A model generated the notes under the pieces. It made no database searches. It was not told where the DNA came from and was given only the letters and a program-made list of their open reading frames with translations. From NCBI RefSeq assembly GCF_000688335.1, contig NZ_JHZX01000001.1, forward strand, positions 806,001-870,000: DNA of 64,000 nucleotides. The letters are read 5' to 3'. The stretch comes from Sediminibacter sp. Hel_I_10. Its GTDB lineage: Bacteria > Bacteroidota > Bacteroidia > Flavobacteriales > Flavobacteriaceae. This document shows positions 16,068 through 28,838 of this stretch, piece by piece (position 1 is the first letter of the stretch; each line of letters opens with the position of its first letter). The translations under genes were made by a program, and so were the position numbers.

Positions 16068-16765
16068 GACTTGTTTTAACCTGTGAGCATGGCGGAAATG
16101 ATATTCCCGAGACATATAAAGAACGTTTTCCAAACGATGAAGTTTTAAAAACGCATCGAGGGTACGATCTTGGTGCTTTAGATGTATTTCAATATTTAAA
16201 GCCTCTGTCTGATGTTTCATTTTATAGCACTACCTCACGTTTATTCGTTGAACTTAATCGTTCATTACATCACCCCATGTTGTTTTCAGAATTCACTAAA
16301 CATCTTTCTAAAATTGAAAAAGACAATATCATAAAAGACTATTATTTGCCATATAGATTTAGAGTAGAAGACAAAATTCGTGATTATATTAATCATAGAG
16401 GAGAAGTGCTTCACCTTTCCATACATAGTTTTACTCCGCAACTTAATGGTAAAACCCGTAACTGCGATATTGGCTTATTATATGATTCTCAACAGAAAGA
16501 AGAACAAGAGTTCTGTAAACATCTAAAAACACAACTTTTAAAGCACCACCCAAACTTAAACGTGCGATTTAATTACCCTTATTTAGGAAAAGCAGACGGT
16601 TTTACAACGTTTTTGAGAAAACAATTTTCTAAGAATTATATTGGAATTGAAATTGAGTTGAATCAGAAATTTGTTGCTAAGAATATTATAGAGATAGAAA
16701 TAAAGGAAGATATATATAAGGCTATCAGTGGGCTAAAGTCAAATTATCACGTTTTTAAGCACTAA
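16064..16765 (+). CDS. N-formylglutamate amidohydrolase family protein
   Basis: The 233-residue protein starts with a GTG whose last bases overlap the preceding stop (GTGA), which suggests translational coupling. LTCEHGGNDIPETY carries the Glu-His zinc-binding motif typical of the family, with later parts RLFVELNRSLHHP, HLSIHSFTP and GIEIELNQK. Relatives cleave N-formylglutamate or other N-acyl amino acids. There is no histidine-degradation gene nearby, so the classical Hut role is unlikely. It is the third gene of the RimK-GCS2 operon and might hydrolyse or recycle the product made there. Confidence 0.85.
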   Translation: MRLVLTCEHGGNDIPETYKERFPNDEVLKTHRGYDLGALDVFQYLKPLSDVSFYSTTSRLFVELNRSLHHPMLFSEFTKHLSKIEKDNIIKDYYLPYRFRVEDKIRDYINHRGEVLHLSIHSFTPQLNGKTRNCDIGLLYDSQQKEEQEFCKHLKTQLLKHHPNLNVRFNYPYLGKADGFTTFLRKQFSKNYIGIEIELNQKFVAKNIIEIEIKEDIYKAISGLKSNYHVFKH

Positions 16766-16784
16766 TCCTTGTAAAATTAAGACC

Positions 16785-16808
16785 ATTAAACTCAATCGTG
16801 AGTTTAAT
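16785..16808. terminator. Bidirectional terminator hairpin between convergent operons
   Basis: ATTAAACTCA (16,785-16,794) pairs perfectly with TGAGTTTAAT (16,799-16,808) around the loop ATCG. It lies between the stop of the amidohydrolase gene (plus) and the stop of the beta-galactosidase gene (minus). Confidence 0.65.
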
Positions 16809-16846
16809 ATAAACGATTTTAAGAAAATTAAACACTAGTCAATAAG

Positions 16847-20092
<3,246 letters not shown>

Positions 20093-20203
20093 TTAATTTA
20101 TTCTTGAAGTGCTTTCGGTTTTTTTGACATTGATTTATATAGTTTAATCTAAAAACTGTGTTGGTAAACCGTATTCAACTGGTTCTTTTCAGATAAAAGT
20201 AAT

Positions 20204-20235
20204 GCCATTTTAAATTTGCTTAAATTTAAAATGGC
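20204..20235. terminator. 14-bp perfect hairpin between symporter and beta-galactosidase genes
   Basis: GCCATTTTAAATTT (20,204-20,217) pairs perfectly with AAATTTAAAATGGC (20,222-20,235) around GCTT. No T run follows in either direction. It sits in the only large gap (188 bp) of the arabinose block and could reduce read-through into the beta-galactosidase gene or protect the upstream mRNA 3' end. Confidence 0.5.
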
Positions 20236-20271
20236 ACCTACTCAAAATTCGTTTATTCGATGACTCGATTT

Positions 20272-21837
20272 CTATGATAAATAGATGTATAGGCCTATGA
20301 CCATCGCAACAACTGCATAACCAACTGGCTTTAAGTATTTCCAATCTGTAATGTCTACTTGACCTGTATATTCTTGTTTATAATCAGTTTCTCGTGGATA
20401 AAACTTACTTACAATAAACATTATTAAAATGGTCAACACAAACAAGATTCCCATAAGGTGCAAGAAACTCAAGTCTGGCTTGATGACATACAAGGTTATT
20501 AAATACGTAACAACACTAAATAAAATGGCAATATTTGCAGCTTTTCCTGAAACACGTTTTGAAAAGATTCCAACAATCACAATCGCCAAAATTGGCACAC
20601 TATGCGTTCCGTTTAACTGCTGAAGATAGGTGAAAATCCCACCCTCTACACCATACAATAAAGGTGCTATTGCCATAGAGAATAAAGCGAGAACAATTCC
20701 GAAAATTTTTCCAGCCCTTACAACATGCATTTCCGAAGCTGATTTATTAATATATTCTTTATAAAAATCAAGTCCAAATAAGGTTACAGAACTATTTAAA
20801 GCACTGTTAAAAGAGCTCAAAATAGCACCAAATAATACCGCCGCAAAAAATCCAATAAATGCTACTGGCAACACTGCCTTTACAACCATTGGATAGGCTT
20901 CATCTGCATTTTCAAGATTGCCATTAAAAATATAGAATGCAATGATACCAGGAAGTACTACTATAAAAGGCCCTAGAATTTTTACAAATGCTGCCAATAG
21001 CAATCCTTTTTGACCTTCTTTCAAATTTTTTGCACCAAGCGCTCTTTGTATAATGGCTTGATTGGTGCCCCAATAGTAAAAGTTGACGATAATCATTCCC
21101 GTAAAAAGCGTCCAGAATGGTACATCTGAATCTGGACCACCGATAATATCAAACTTTTCTGGGAGTGCAGTAGTTAATTTATTTAGTCCTGTAAGCACAT
21201 TGCCATCACCAATTTTCATCAAACCAAAAATAGGAATCAAAGACCCTCCTATGATGAGACCTACGGCGTTTATAGAATCTGATACCGCCACTGCTTTTAA
21301 GCCTCCAAAAATTGCATAAATACTTCCGAGAACACCAATTGTCCACACAGTTACCCAAAGTGCAGGTTCTGGCTCCATTCCTAACATTTCAGGAATTTCA
21401 AACATGGTATTAATGGCCAAGGCACCTGAATACAATACGGTTGGCAACATGGAAATGGCATATCCCAAGAGAAATAATAGGGACACAATTGTCTTGGTTG
21501 ATTTACCATATCTATTTTGTAAAAATTGCGGTATCGTAGCAATACCACTTTTAAGATATTTTGGTAATAACACAAATGCCGTAAACACCATGGCAATAGC
21601 AGCAAGTACTTCGTATGCCATAATTGGAATTCCATCCCTGAAAGAGACACCATTCATGCCTACAATTTGCTCTGTGGATAGATTGGTTAACAATAACGAT
21701 CCCGCGATTACAGGACCTGTTAAACTTCTACCTGCCAAAAAATAACCGTCAGATGATTTTTCATCCGTTTTTCTAGAAGACCACCAAGCAATAATAGCAA
21801 CCAATACTGTGAAGCCGACAAAAGAAATCATTCCCAT
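20272..21837 (-). CDS. Sodium:solute symporter (SSS/SGLT family)
   Basis: The 521-residue inner-membrane protein has about 13-14 hydrophobic helices and SSS family motifs: SSDGYFLAGRSLTGPVIAGSLLLTNLSTEQIVG at the start and AVLFGAILSSFNSALNSSVTLFGLDFY in the middle. It resembles SGLT-type sugar carriers, which import sugars with sodium. It lies between the aldose epimerase and beta-galactosidase genes, so L-arabinose or a related monosaccharide is the likely cargo. This is inferred from context; the family also carries many other solutes. Confidence 0.9.
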   Translation of the reverse strand: MGMISFVGFTVLVAIIAWWSSRKTDEKSSDGYFLAGRSLTGPVIAGSLLLTNLSTEQIVGMNGVSFRDGIPIMAYEVLAAIAMVFTAFVLLPKYLKSGIATIPQFLQNRYGKSTKTIVSLLFLLGYAISMLPTVLYSGALAINTMFEIPEMLGMEPEPALWVTVWTIGVLGSIYAIFGGLKAVAVSDSINAVGLIIGGSLIPIFGLMKIGDGNVLTGLNKLTTALPEKFDIIGGPDSDVPFWTLFTGMIIVNFYYWGTNQAIIQRALGAKNLKEGQKGLLLAAFVKILGPFIVVLPGIIAFYIFNGNLENADEAYPMVVKAVLPVAFIGFFAAVLFGAILSSFNSALNSSVTLFGLDFYKEYINKSASEMHVVRAGKIFGIVLALFSMAIAPLLYGVEGGIFTYLQQLNGTHSVPILAIVIVGIFSKRVSGKAANIAILFSVVTYLITLYVIKPDLSFLHLMGILFVLTILIMFIVSKFYPRETDYKQEYTGQVDITDWKYLKPVGYAVVAMVIGLYIYLS

Positions 21838-21888
21838 AATAAAAATTTAATTAGTTTACATCTTTAACCAAAGCACCATAACTCTACT

Positions 21889-23073
21889 TTATTTCAAAGA
21901 AAATTTAAAAATAGTTTTTGTCGTGTATGTATCACCTGGTTCTAAAACTGTTGAAGGAAAGGCTTTCTGGTTAGGCGCATCTGGATAGTGTTGTGTCTCT
22001 AAACAAAAACCTGTTCTGTGAGCATACATCCCTCCATTAGGCATCGGTAAAGTCCCATCTAAAAAATTACCCGTATAAAATTGAATTGCAGGCTCTTCAG
22101 TATAGATTTCCATAAAACGTCCACTGGTATCATCATAGGCAGATGCCGCGAAACGCAGCACGCCCTTGTCTCCGTTTAGTATCCAGCAATGGTCATACCC
22201 CTGTCCTCTTTTTAACTGCTCATTATCTGCATTGATCTCTTTACTAACTTGTTTTACAGATGTAAAATCGAAAGGTGTTCCTTGAACTTTTCTGATTTCT
22301 CCCGTCGGAATCAATGTTTCGTCAACTGGTAAAAAGGCGTCTGCATCAATCACAACCTTGTGCTCTAAAATATCTTTAGAAAAATCTCCTGTCAAATTAA
22401 AATAAGCATGTTGCGTTAAATTAACCACTGTAGCCATATCTGATGTTGCTTCGTAAGACACCTCAAGGGCATTATCATTGGTCAACGTATACAGTACCGT
22501 TACATTTAAATTTCCTGGATACCCTTCTTCACCATCTTTACTTAAATAAGTGAGTTTTAAAGATGAATCATCTGTGCCTTCGATAGGTTCCGCTGTCCAA
22601 ACCACCCTATCAAAACCTTTTACGCCACCATGCAGATGATTTGAACCATCATTAGTAGCCAAGGTATATTCCTTACCTTCTAAGTTGAACTTACCGTTTG
22701 CAATTCGATTTCCAAAACGACCAATTAACGCTCCGAAAAATGGATTGTCTTTTTCATAGTCTTCAATGGTATCAAAACCTAAAACAACATTCTCAAATTC
22801 TCCATCTTTATTAGGTACTTTTAAGGATGTAATTCTTCCTCCGTAAGTAATCACATTAAGTTCTACACCGTTGGTATTTTTTAAAGTATACTGCTCTATA
22901 ATAGTACCATCGTCCAGTTTACCAAAATCTGACTTTATTATGTTTTGTGTTTCCTCACTCATGGTTTCTGGTTTCTCGCTTATTTCTTCTTTCTTAGTTT
23001 CTTTACATTGAAAAACAACGCTTGCGAATAAAGCAAACATCATAAAATGTCTGACTGGTTTTAAAACTTTCAT
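21889..23073 (-). CDS. galM: Aldose 1-epimerase (mutarotase), lipoprotein
   Basis: This 394-residue GalM-type mutarotase interconverts the alpha and beta anomers of aldoses. A lipobox (ASVVFQCKETKKEE) places it on a membrane outside the cytoplasm, as is usual for Bacteroidota GalM proteins in sugar loci. Typical motifs are ITYGGRI, GRFGNRIANGKF, the catalytic His in NLTQHAYFNLTG and the Glu-containing C-terminus TGFCLETQHYPDAPNQ. It sits 16 bp after araA and 51 bp before the symporter gene, so it probably prepares the anomer taken up by the symporter. Confidence 0.93.
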   Translation of the reverse strand: MKVLKPVRHFMMFALFASVVFQCKETKKEEISEKPETMSEETQNIIKSDFGKLDDGTIIEQYTLKNTNGVELNVITYGGRITSLKVPNKDGEFENVVLGFDTIEDYEKDNPFFGALIGRFGNRIANGKFNLEGKEYTLATNDGSNHLHGGVKGFDRVVWTAEPIEGTDDSSLKLTYLSKDGEEGYPGNLNVTVLYTLTNDNALEVSYEATSDMATVVNLTQHAYFNLTGDFSKDILEHKVVIDADAFLPVDETLIPTGEIRKVQGTPFDFTSVKQVSKEINADNEQLKRGQGYDHCWILNGDKGVLRFAASAYDDTSGRFMEIYTEEPAIQFYTGNFLDGTLPMPNGGMYAHRTGFCLETQHYPDAPNQKAFPSTVLEPGDTYTTKTIFKFSLK

Positions 23074-23089
23074 CTCTTTTCGGTTTTAG

Positions 23090-24598
23090 TTATAAACGAT
23101 GTTGGAACATATTGTAATAGGCCTCATTGGCGTTCATTGTATCCTTAAAGTTTCTGATCTTCGTATCTTGATCAATAACTAATAATTCAATTCCTGTAAT
23201 ATCTGCAAAATCTTCCATATACTCTGTGGTTAAGGCTTGGGAATAGACGGTATGATGTGCACCGCCAGCTAAAATCCAAGTCGTTGCTGCTATATCTAAA
23301 CTTGGTTTGGCATCCCAAAGCACACGTGCAACTGGTAATTTTGGTAAATCGCCCATTGGTTTTACGGCTTCAACTTCATTTACAATCAATCTAAAACGAT
23401 TGCCCATATCTACCAAAGACGCATTAATTGCAGAGCCTTCTGGTGAGTTAAATACCAATCGAACAGGGTCTTCTTTGCCGCCAATCCCTAAAGGATGCAC
23501 TTCACAACTTGGTTTGGCATCTGCAATGGTTGGACAAATTTCTAACATATGAGACCCTAAAACATAGGATTTTTTTGGTGTGAAATGATAGGTGTAATCT
23601 TCCATAAACGAAGTACCTCCTTCTAATCCATGTGCCATGACTTTCATAACACGCACCATCGCAGCCGTTTTCCAGTCGCCTTCACCTCCAAAACCATAAC
23701 CATCGGCCATTAAACGTTGTACGGCCAAACCAGGTAATTGTTTCAAATCTCCTAAATTTTCAAACGTATCGGTGAATGCTTTAAAACCACCATCCTCTAA
23801 AAATGCACGCAACCCTATTTCTATTTTCGCCGCTTCAACTAGAGATGCTCTCATACTACCATCTGCCTTTAAATTATCAGACAAATTGTAATCGGCTTCA
23901 TATATTTTGATCAAGTCTGAAATTTGCTGTTCAGAAACCTTCTCGATTTTTGAAGTCACATCTGAAGAATCATAACCATTTACAGATAAACCAAAACGAA
24001 TTTGTGCTTCTACTTTATCGCCTTCGGTGACAGCTACTTCACGCATATTGTCTCCAATTCGCGCCACTTTCAAATGTCTCATTTCGTCCCAGCCTAAAGC
24101 GACTCTTGACCAGATTCCGATTTTTTTATGAACGCGCTCTTCTTGCCAATGCCCAACAACAACTTTACGTTTGATACGCATGCGCGACATGATATAACCA
24201 AACTCTCTGTCGCCATGCGCAGATTGGTTGAGGTTCATAAAATCCATGTCGATGTCTTTCCAAGGAATTTCTGCATTAAACTGTGTATGTAAATGACACA
24301 GTGGCTTGTTCAGAATACTCAAACCGGCAATCCACATTTTAGCAGGAGAAAAGGTATGCATCCAAGTGATAATCCCAATACATTCTTTGGAAGCGTTCGC
24401 GGCTTCACAAATGGCTGTAATTTCTGAAGGTGTTTTTACCGTTGGCTTGAAAACGACATTTACAGGAATATGAGTTGAGGCGTCTAAGCCTTTGGAGATT
24501 TCCTGTGAGTTTTTCGCCACTTGATTTAATGTTTCTTCGCCATACAAGTGTTGACTACCTGTTACGAACCAAATTTCTTTATGTGTGATATCAATCAT
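23090..24598 (-). CDS. araA: L-arabinose isomerase
   Basis: The 502-residue cytoplasmic enzyme converts L-arabinose to L-ribulose. The four metal ligands can be identified by motif: Glu in [10 protein letters not shown], Glu in [10 protein letters not shown], His in GSHMLEICP, and His in [10 protein letters not shown]. The N-terminus [12 protein letters not shown] is typical. It lies between araD (14 bp) and galM (16 bp) in one operon. The length and all active-site motifs are normal. Confidence 0.98.
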   Translation of the reverse strand: MIDITHKEIWFVTGSQHLYGEETLNQVAKNSQEISKGLDASTHIPVNVVFKPTVKTPSEITAICEAANASKECIGIITWMHTFSPAKMWIAGLSILNKPLCHLHTQFNAEIPWKDIDMDFMNLNQSAHGDREFGYIMSRMRIKRKVVVGHWQEERVHKKIGIWSRVALGWDEMRHLKVARIGDNMREVAVTEGDKVEAQIRFGLSVNGYDSSDVTSKIEKVSEQQISDLIKIYEADYNLSDNLKADGSMRASLVEAAKIEIGLRAFLEDGGFKAFTDTFENLGDLKQLPGLAVQRLMADGYGFGGEGDWKTAAMVRVMKVMAHGLEGGTSFMEDYTYHFTPKKSYVLGSHMLEICPTIADAKPSCEVHPLGIGGKEDPVRLVFNSPEGSAINASLVDMGNRFRLIVNEVEAVKPMGDLPKLPVARVLWDAKPSLDIAATTWILAGGAHHTVYSQALTTEYMEDFADITGIELLVIDQDTKIRNFKDTMNANEAYYNMFQHRL

Positions 24599-24612
24599 TT
24601 TATGTGTGTTGG

Positions 24613-25314
24613 TTATTGTCCGTAATAGGCATCTTTGCCATGTTTACGGTTATAATGTTTTTTAATTAATGCTTCTTTTAAGCGTGGAGCTCCCGGATTT
24701 ATTTGAAGTGTGAGATAGGCCATTTCTGCAACAACTTCCAATACTTTACTGTTGTAAACCGCTTTCGCTGCATCTTTTCCCCAAGTAAATGGACCGTGAT
24801 TTCCTATTAAAATCATTTCGACTTCTTTGTAGGAAAGATTTTTATTCTTGAAACAATCCAAAATTTGAATTCCCGTATTATGCTCATAATTTCCTTCAAT
24901 CAAATTATCGCTCATAGGCGGCGCACAAGGAATATCTGCAGTTAAATGATCTGCATGCGTCGTTCCGAAAATCGGAACATCTTTTTGCGCTTGTGCCCAC
25001 GCACAGGAAAATTTGGCATGTGTATGAGAAACGCCCCCGATGTCATCCCAATTCTTGTACAAAAAAGAATGCGTCTTCGTATCTGATGATGGTTTCATTG
25101 TTCCTTCAACAACAGTATTCTCAAAATCGAGTATCACTATGTCTTCTGGTTTTAATGACTCGTAAGGCACTCCACTGGGCTTAATGCCAAAAACACCATT
25201 AGCTCGGTCGACGGCACTGACGTTACCAAAAGTGTACACGACCAAACCTAAAGCATTCAGTTGCATATTCGCCTCGTAGCATTCTTCCTTTAATGATTTA
25301 TACTTGGTACTCAT
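24613..25314 (-). CDS. araD: L-ribulose-5-phosphate 4-epimerase
   Basis: This 233-residue class II aldolase-fold epimerase converts L-ribulose-5-phosphate to D-xylulose-5-phosphate, the entry to the pentose phosphate pathway. [17 protein letters not shown], the zinc-binding [12 protein letters not shown] and the later [11 protein letters not shown] are all in place. I chose the ATG at 25,314 ([12 protein letters not shown]), which overlaps the end of araB by 17 bp, over a longer frame from 25,341 whose extra residues look artificial. The overlap suggests coupling with araB. Confidence 0.97.
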   Translation of the reverse strand: MSTKYKSLKEECYEANMQLNALGLVVYTFGNVSAVDRANGVFGIKPSGVPYESLKPEDIVILDFENTVVEGTMKPSSDTKTHSFLYKNWDDIGGVSHTHAKFSCAWAQAQKDVPIFGTTHADHLTADIPCAPPMSDNLIEGNYEHNTGIQILDCFKNKNLSYKEVEMILIGNHGPFTWGKDAAKAVYNSKVLEVVAEMAYLTLQINPGAPRLKEALIKKHYNRKHGKDAYYGQ

Positions 25315-26989
25315 GTTTCTTTTCTTTAATAGTAGTTTCAATAAATTCCCCTAATACTTTATAGGATTTCATTCTATCTTCATATACCTTAATACGATCT
25401 GCCTGCGGAAGATATTCAGCCTCAAAATCACTTCCTATTTTTTTACTGGCCTCTATCACATTTGGATAGATTCCAGCGGCAACCGATGCATAAATTGCTG
25501 CTCCCAAAGCGGGTGCCTGGTCAGATTCGGCAACTTTCACTGGCATGTTTAATACATTGGCCAAGGTTTGCATGATGAAAGGTGATTTTCTTGCGACGCC
25601 TCCAATACCTATAACAGATTCAATTTTGACACCTTCACTTTCAAAACGGTCCACAATCATTTTAGAGCCAAAACAAATAGCATTCACTAAAGCCTTGAAC
25701 ATATGCGGGGCTTTAGTGCCGAGTGACAAATTACTAATTGCACTTTTTAATTCTTGATTTGCATCTGGTGTTCTACGACCATTTATCCAATCTAAAGCCG
25801 TTGGGATACTTTCTGATAAAGGAATTTGCTCTGCTTGTTCTGATAAGGTTTTGATGAATTTGGCATCAATTTCTTCCTGAAGTTGTTTCTTCGTTGCTTC
25901 TGAAAGCAACTCAGACGTCATCACTAAATTTTCAATTGGCCAATTCAAGATATCCTTGAACCAGGCCAACACATCTCCAAAAGCGGATTGTCCAGCTTCT
26001 AAGCCTATAAAACCTGGAATCACAGAGCCATCCACTTGTCCACAAATACCGCGAACGGTTTTGGTTCCTATCACTTCGTTTTGAGATATCATGATATCGC
26101 AAGTAGAGGTTCCCATGACCCGTACCAAGGTGTTTTTATCAATTTTTGCACCAACCGCTCCTGCATGTGCATCAAAGGTTCCAACGGCAATAATAGTCTC
26201 AGTGTTTAGCCCTAATTTTTTTGCCCATTCCTCATTAAGAGTTCCTGCTATCGTATCAGATGTAAATGTTTCGGTATATAAATGATCCCGCAATTCAGAT
26301 AAATAAGGGTCTAACTGACCCAGAAATTCTTTAGGAGGCAGACCGTTCCAGCTTTCGTGCCACATGGCTTTGTGACCAGCAGCACAGCGACTTCTTTTAA
26401 ATGATTTTAAATCCTTATTGTCAATCAATAAATAGGTCATTATATCGCAATGTTCCATCCAGGTGTAAGCCGCATTTTTTACAGCCTCATCTTCTCTGAT
26501 GACGTGCAATATTTTTGCCCAAAACCATTCTGATGAATAGATGCCACCTTCATATTTTGTAAAATCCTCTCCGCCCCAATTATTGGCCAATTTATTGATT
26601 TCGTTGGCTTCTGGAATCGCGGTATGGTCCTTCCACAGCACCATCATAGCATTTGGATTATGTTCAAAACCCTCCACCATTGCTAACGGAATCCCATCTT
26701 TGCTTACAGGAACAGGCGAAGACCCAGTGGTATCGACACAAATGCCTTTAATCTCTTTAGCTTTTACATTGCTTTTTTCGACAACCGCTTTAACAGTATT
26801 TTCCAGGCCCTCAATATGGTCTAGGGGATGTTGGCGAAATTGATTGATGGACGGATTGCAATACTCATTATTTTTCCATCTCTGGTAATAGTGAACGCTG
26901 GATGCCAACTCCACTCCTGTAGATGTATCTAATAAGACAGCTCTCACAGAATCCGAACCGTAATCCACTCCAATTACATAATTACTCAT
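25298..26989 (-). CDS. araB: Ribulokinase
   Basis: The 563-residue FGGY-family kinase phosphorylates L-ribulose with ATP. VIGVDYGSDSVRAVLLDTSTG is the phosphate-1 motif, and VRVMGTSTCDIMIS and the late GIGGVARKSPFIMQTLANVLNMPV match ribulokinase rather than xylulokinase, as does the length. It is the second gene of the arabinose operon, 33 bp after the arabinofuranosidase gene and overlapping araD. Confidence 0.97.
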   Translation of the reverse strand: MSNYVIGVDYGSDSVRAVLLDTSTGVELASSVHYYQRWKNNEYCNPSINQFRQHPLDHIEGLENTVKAVVEKSNVKAKEIKGICVDTTGSSPVPVSKDGIPLAMVEGFEHNPNAMMVLWKDHTAIPEANEINKLANNWGGEDFTKYEGGIYSSEWFWAKILHVIREDEAVKNAAYTWMEHCDIMTYLLIDNKDLKSFKRSRCAAGHKAMWHESWNGLPPKEFLGQLDPYLSELRDHLYTETFTSDTIAGTLNEEWAKKLGLNTETIIAVGTFDAHAGAVGAKIDKNTLVRVMGTSTCDIMISQNEVIGTKTVRGICGQVDGSVIPGFIGLEAGQSAFGDVLAWFKDILNWPIENLVMTSELLSEATKKQLQEEIDAKFIKTLSEQAEQIPLSESIPTALDWINGRRTPDANQELKSAISNLSLGTKAPHMFKALVNAICFGSKMIVDRFESEGVKIESVIGIGGVARKSPFIMQTLANVLNMPVKVAESDQAPALGAAIYASVAAGIYPNVIEASKKIGSDFEAEYLPQADRIKVYEDRMKSYKVLGEFIETTIKEKKHEYQV

Positions 26990-27022
26990 CTCAATCTTTT
27001 AATTTAATACTTTTTAAAATCA

Positions 27023-28573
27023 TTATTTTGCTTCCAATACAATTACGGAGAATGGTGGGAGAGTTACTTGAAGCACTCCCTTTTTAAATTTAAAATCCTT
27101 GTAGTTGGTTGGCTGTATGTTATTAGGCTTATCAAAAGAATTGTAATCCTGTAAATTTTTAGAGCTTAAAATGGAGGCAGTGACATTTTTCAATCCTAAT
27201 ACATTTAAGTCAAGTTCAATCGTATTTTCTTTGTGCGCATCTACATTAACCATAGAGATATGAACCGTTTTAGTACTGTCTTTTGAAGCAGAAACAGATA
27301 CGGCAGGCAGTGTTTTTCCTTCAAAAGTGTATAGAGGAGATTCAAATTCCAAAGGAATCAATGTCGCATCTTGATGTACCTTGTACATATGCATGACATG
27401 ATAAGTTGGCGTTAAAATCATTTTCGCTTTATCGGTAAGAATTACGGCCTGTAATACGTTCACACACTGCGCTAAATTCGCCATACGAACTCTAGCTGCA
27501 TGATTATTAAAGATATTCAATGTCGCTCCTGCCAAAACAGCATCACGCATCGTGTTTTGTTGATATAAAAACCCTGGGTTCGTTCCTTCTTGGACATCAT
27601 ACCAACCTCCCCATTCGTCTACGACCAAATCAATTTTTTTATCTGGATCGTATTTGTCCATAATAGCGGAGTGCTTTGTTACAAGCTCCTCCATTTTTAA
27701 GGCTTCTGTCATGGTAGAAAAATATTGATTCTCTGTAAAATCTACAGAAGGTCCTTTATTTTCCCAATCGATTACCGAATAGTGATGTAATGCCAGACCT
27801 CCCAGCATTTTGTTTGGTACATTTTTCATCAAGGTTTCTGTCCAATTATAATCGTCGCCACTGGCTCCAGAGGCGATACGCACTAAGCCTCCAGAATTTG
27901 TCCAATCGGAAATAAACGTGGCGTAGGTTCTATAAATATTCGCATAGTAATCTGCAGTCATATTTCCGCCACAGCCCCAAGCTTCATTACCTATCCCCCA
28001 ATATTTTACATTCCATGGTTTTTCCCTCCCATTTTCCTTTCTTAAGTCGCTCATCGGACTTTTACCATCAAAATTGGTGTATTGCACCCAATCTGCAAAC
28101 TCTTGAACGGTACCACTTCCAACATTTCCAGAGAGATAAGGTTCAGCACCAAGTACCTCACATAAATTCAAAAAATCATGAGTACCAAAACTATTATCTT
28201 CGGTAACTCCACCCCACCATTGATTAACAATCGTCGGACGATTTTCTTTTGGACCTATGCCATCTTTCCAATGATACGTATCCGCAAAACAACCTCCTGG
28301 CCATCTTAAGTTGGGAATTTTTAAGTCTTTCAAGGCATTAATAATATCATTTCTAACACCATTTGTATTCGCTATTTTAGACGAATCACCAACATAAAAA
28401 CCATCATAAATAGATCTGCCTAAATGTTCTGCAAAATGACCATAAATGTGTTTATTGATTTTTATTGTGTCATTTGTGTTACCCCATTTAACTGTGGTAG
28501 TCTGGGAATATCCTAATGTGGTAATACAAATAAAAATGAGCGGTTGTAAAAACTTGAAGAATTTTGTATTCAT
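27023..28573 (-). CDS. GH51 alpha-L-arabinofuranosidase, exported
   Basis: The 516-residue enzyme has a signal peptide (FKFLQPLIFICITTLGYSQ) and a GH51 TIM barrel with a C-terminal beta domain. The acid/base Glu is in YWGIGNEAWGCGG (about 194) and the nucleophile Glu in LVVDEWGGWYD (about 319). RWPGGCFADTYHWKDGIG is the usual substrate-binding motif. It would release L-arabinose from arabinan or arabinoxylan side chains in the periplasm. As first gene of the operon it is followed by the complete araBDA pathway. It faces the araR regulator across a shared promoter. Confidence 0.96.
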   Translation of the reverse strand: MNTKFFKFLQPLIFICITTLGYSQTTTVKWGNTNDTIKINKHIYGHFAEHLGRSIYDGFYVGDSSKIANTNGVRNDIINALKDLKIPNLRWPGGCFADTYHWKDGIGPKENRPTIVNQWWGGVTEDNSFGTHDFLNLCEVLGAEPYLSGNVGSGTVQEFADWVQYTNFDGKSPMSDLRKENGREKPWNVKYWGIGNEAWGCGGNMTADYYANIYRTYATFISDWTNSGGLVRIASGASGDDYNWTETLMKNVPNKMLGGLALHHYSVIDWENKGPSVDFTENQYFSTMTEALKMEELVTKHSAIMDKYDPDKKIDLVVDEWGGWYDVQEGTNPGFLYQQNTMRDAVLAGATLNIFNNHAARVRMANLAQCVNVLQAVILTDKAKMILTPTYHVMHMYKVHQDATLIPLEFESPLYTFEGKTLPAVSVSASKDSTKTVHISMVNVDAHKENTIELDLNVLGLKNVTASILSSKNLQDYNSFDKPNNIQPTNYKDFKFKKGVLQVTLPPFSVIVLEAK

Positions 28574-28646
28574 TAAATTAAATCTTTAAAAAGTAGTGGT
28601 TAGTAGTTTATCAATTCAATGTTTTTCTCTGATTATCTCAAAACAC

Positions 28647-28665
28647 AGTGACTAAATATGTCACT
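28647..28665. promoter_or_regulatory. Operator candidate 1, AGTGAC-N7-GTCACT
   Basis: A perfect inverted repeat, AGTGAC (28,647-28,652) and GTCACT (28,660-28,665), lies just after the -7 box of the arabinose operon, at the expected transcription start. A repressor bound here would block the arabinose operon. AraR, encoded across the gap, is the obvious candidate. Confidence 0.6.
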
Positions 28666-28668
28666 AAT

Positions 28669-28676
28669 CAAAGTTA
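28669..28676 (-). promoter_or_regulatory. -7 box TAACTTTG of the arabinose operon
   Basis: The minus strand reads TAACTTTG, a perfect TAnnTTTG. It lies between the two operator candidates and about 95 bp before the GH51 start codon. No clear -33 TTTG is present, which is common for regulated promoters. Confidence 0.5.
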
Positions 28677-28698
28677 AAATGGTATCTAAATTACATAT

Positions 28699-28717
28699 AA
28701 GTGTATTTCAGACACTT
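28699..28717. promoter_or_regulatory. Operator candidate 2, AAGTGT-N7-ACACTT
   Basis: A perfect inverted repeat, AAGTGT (28,699-28,704) and ACACTT (28,712-28,717), has the same arm length and spacing as the first palindrome. It covers the -33 region of the arabinose operon promoter. Both sites contain AGTG and CACT, at slightly different distances. Confidence 0.6.
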
Positions 28718-28817
28718 CAAAGTAATTAAAAAGTATTTTGAAAACCTAACGTTTTAAAAAATAAATGTAATTTTAACACTTAAAGGATTTCAGCCCTTAT
28801 TTATTAAAAGTTTGTTT

Positions 28818-28825
28818 TATTTTTG
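28818..28825 (+). promoter_or_regulatory. -7 box TATTTTTG of araR
   Basis: TATTTTTG fits TAnnTTTG and lies 13 bp before the chosen ATG of araR. The leader would be very short, which supports the start at 28,839 or makes this a coincidence in an AT-rich stretch. Confidence 0.35.
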
Positions 28826-28838
28826 CAAAAATTTTTTT

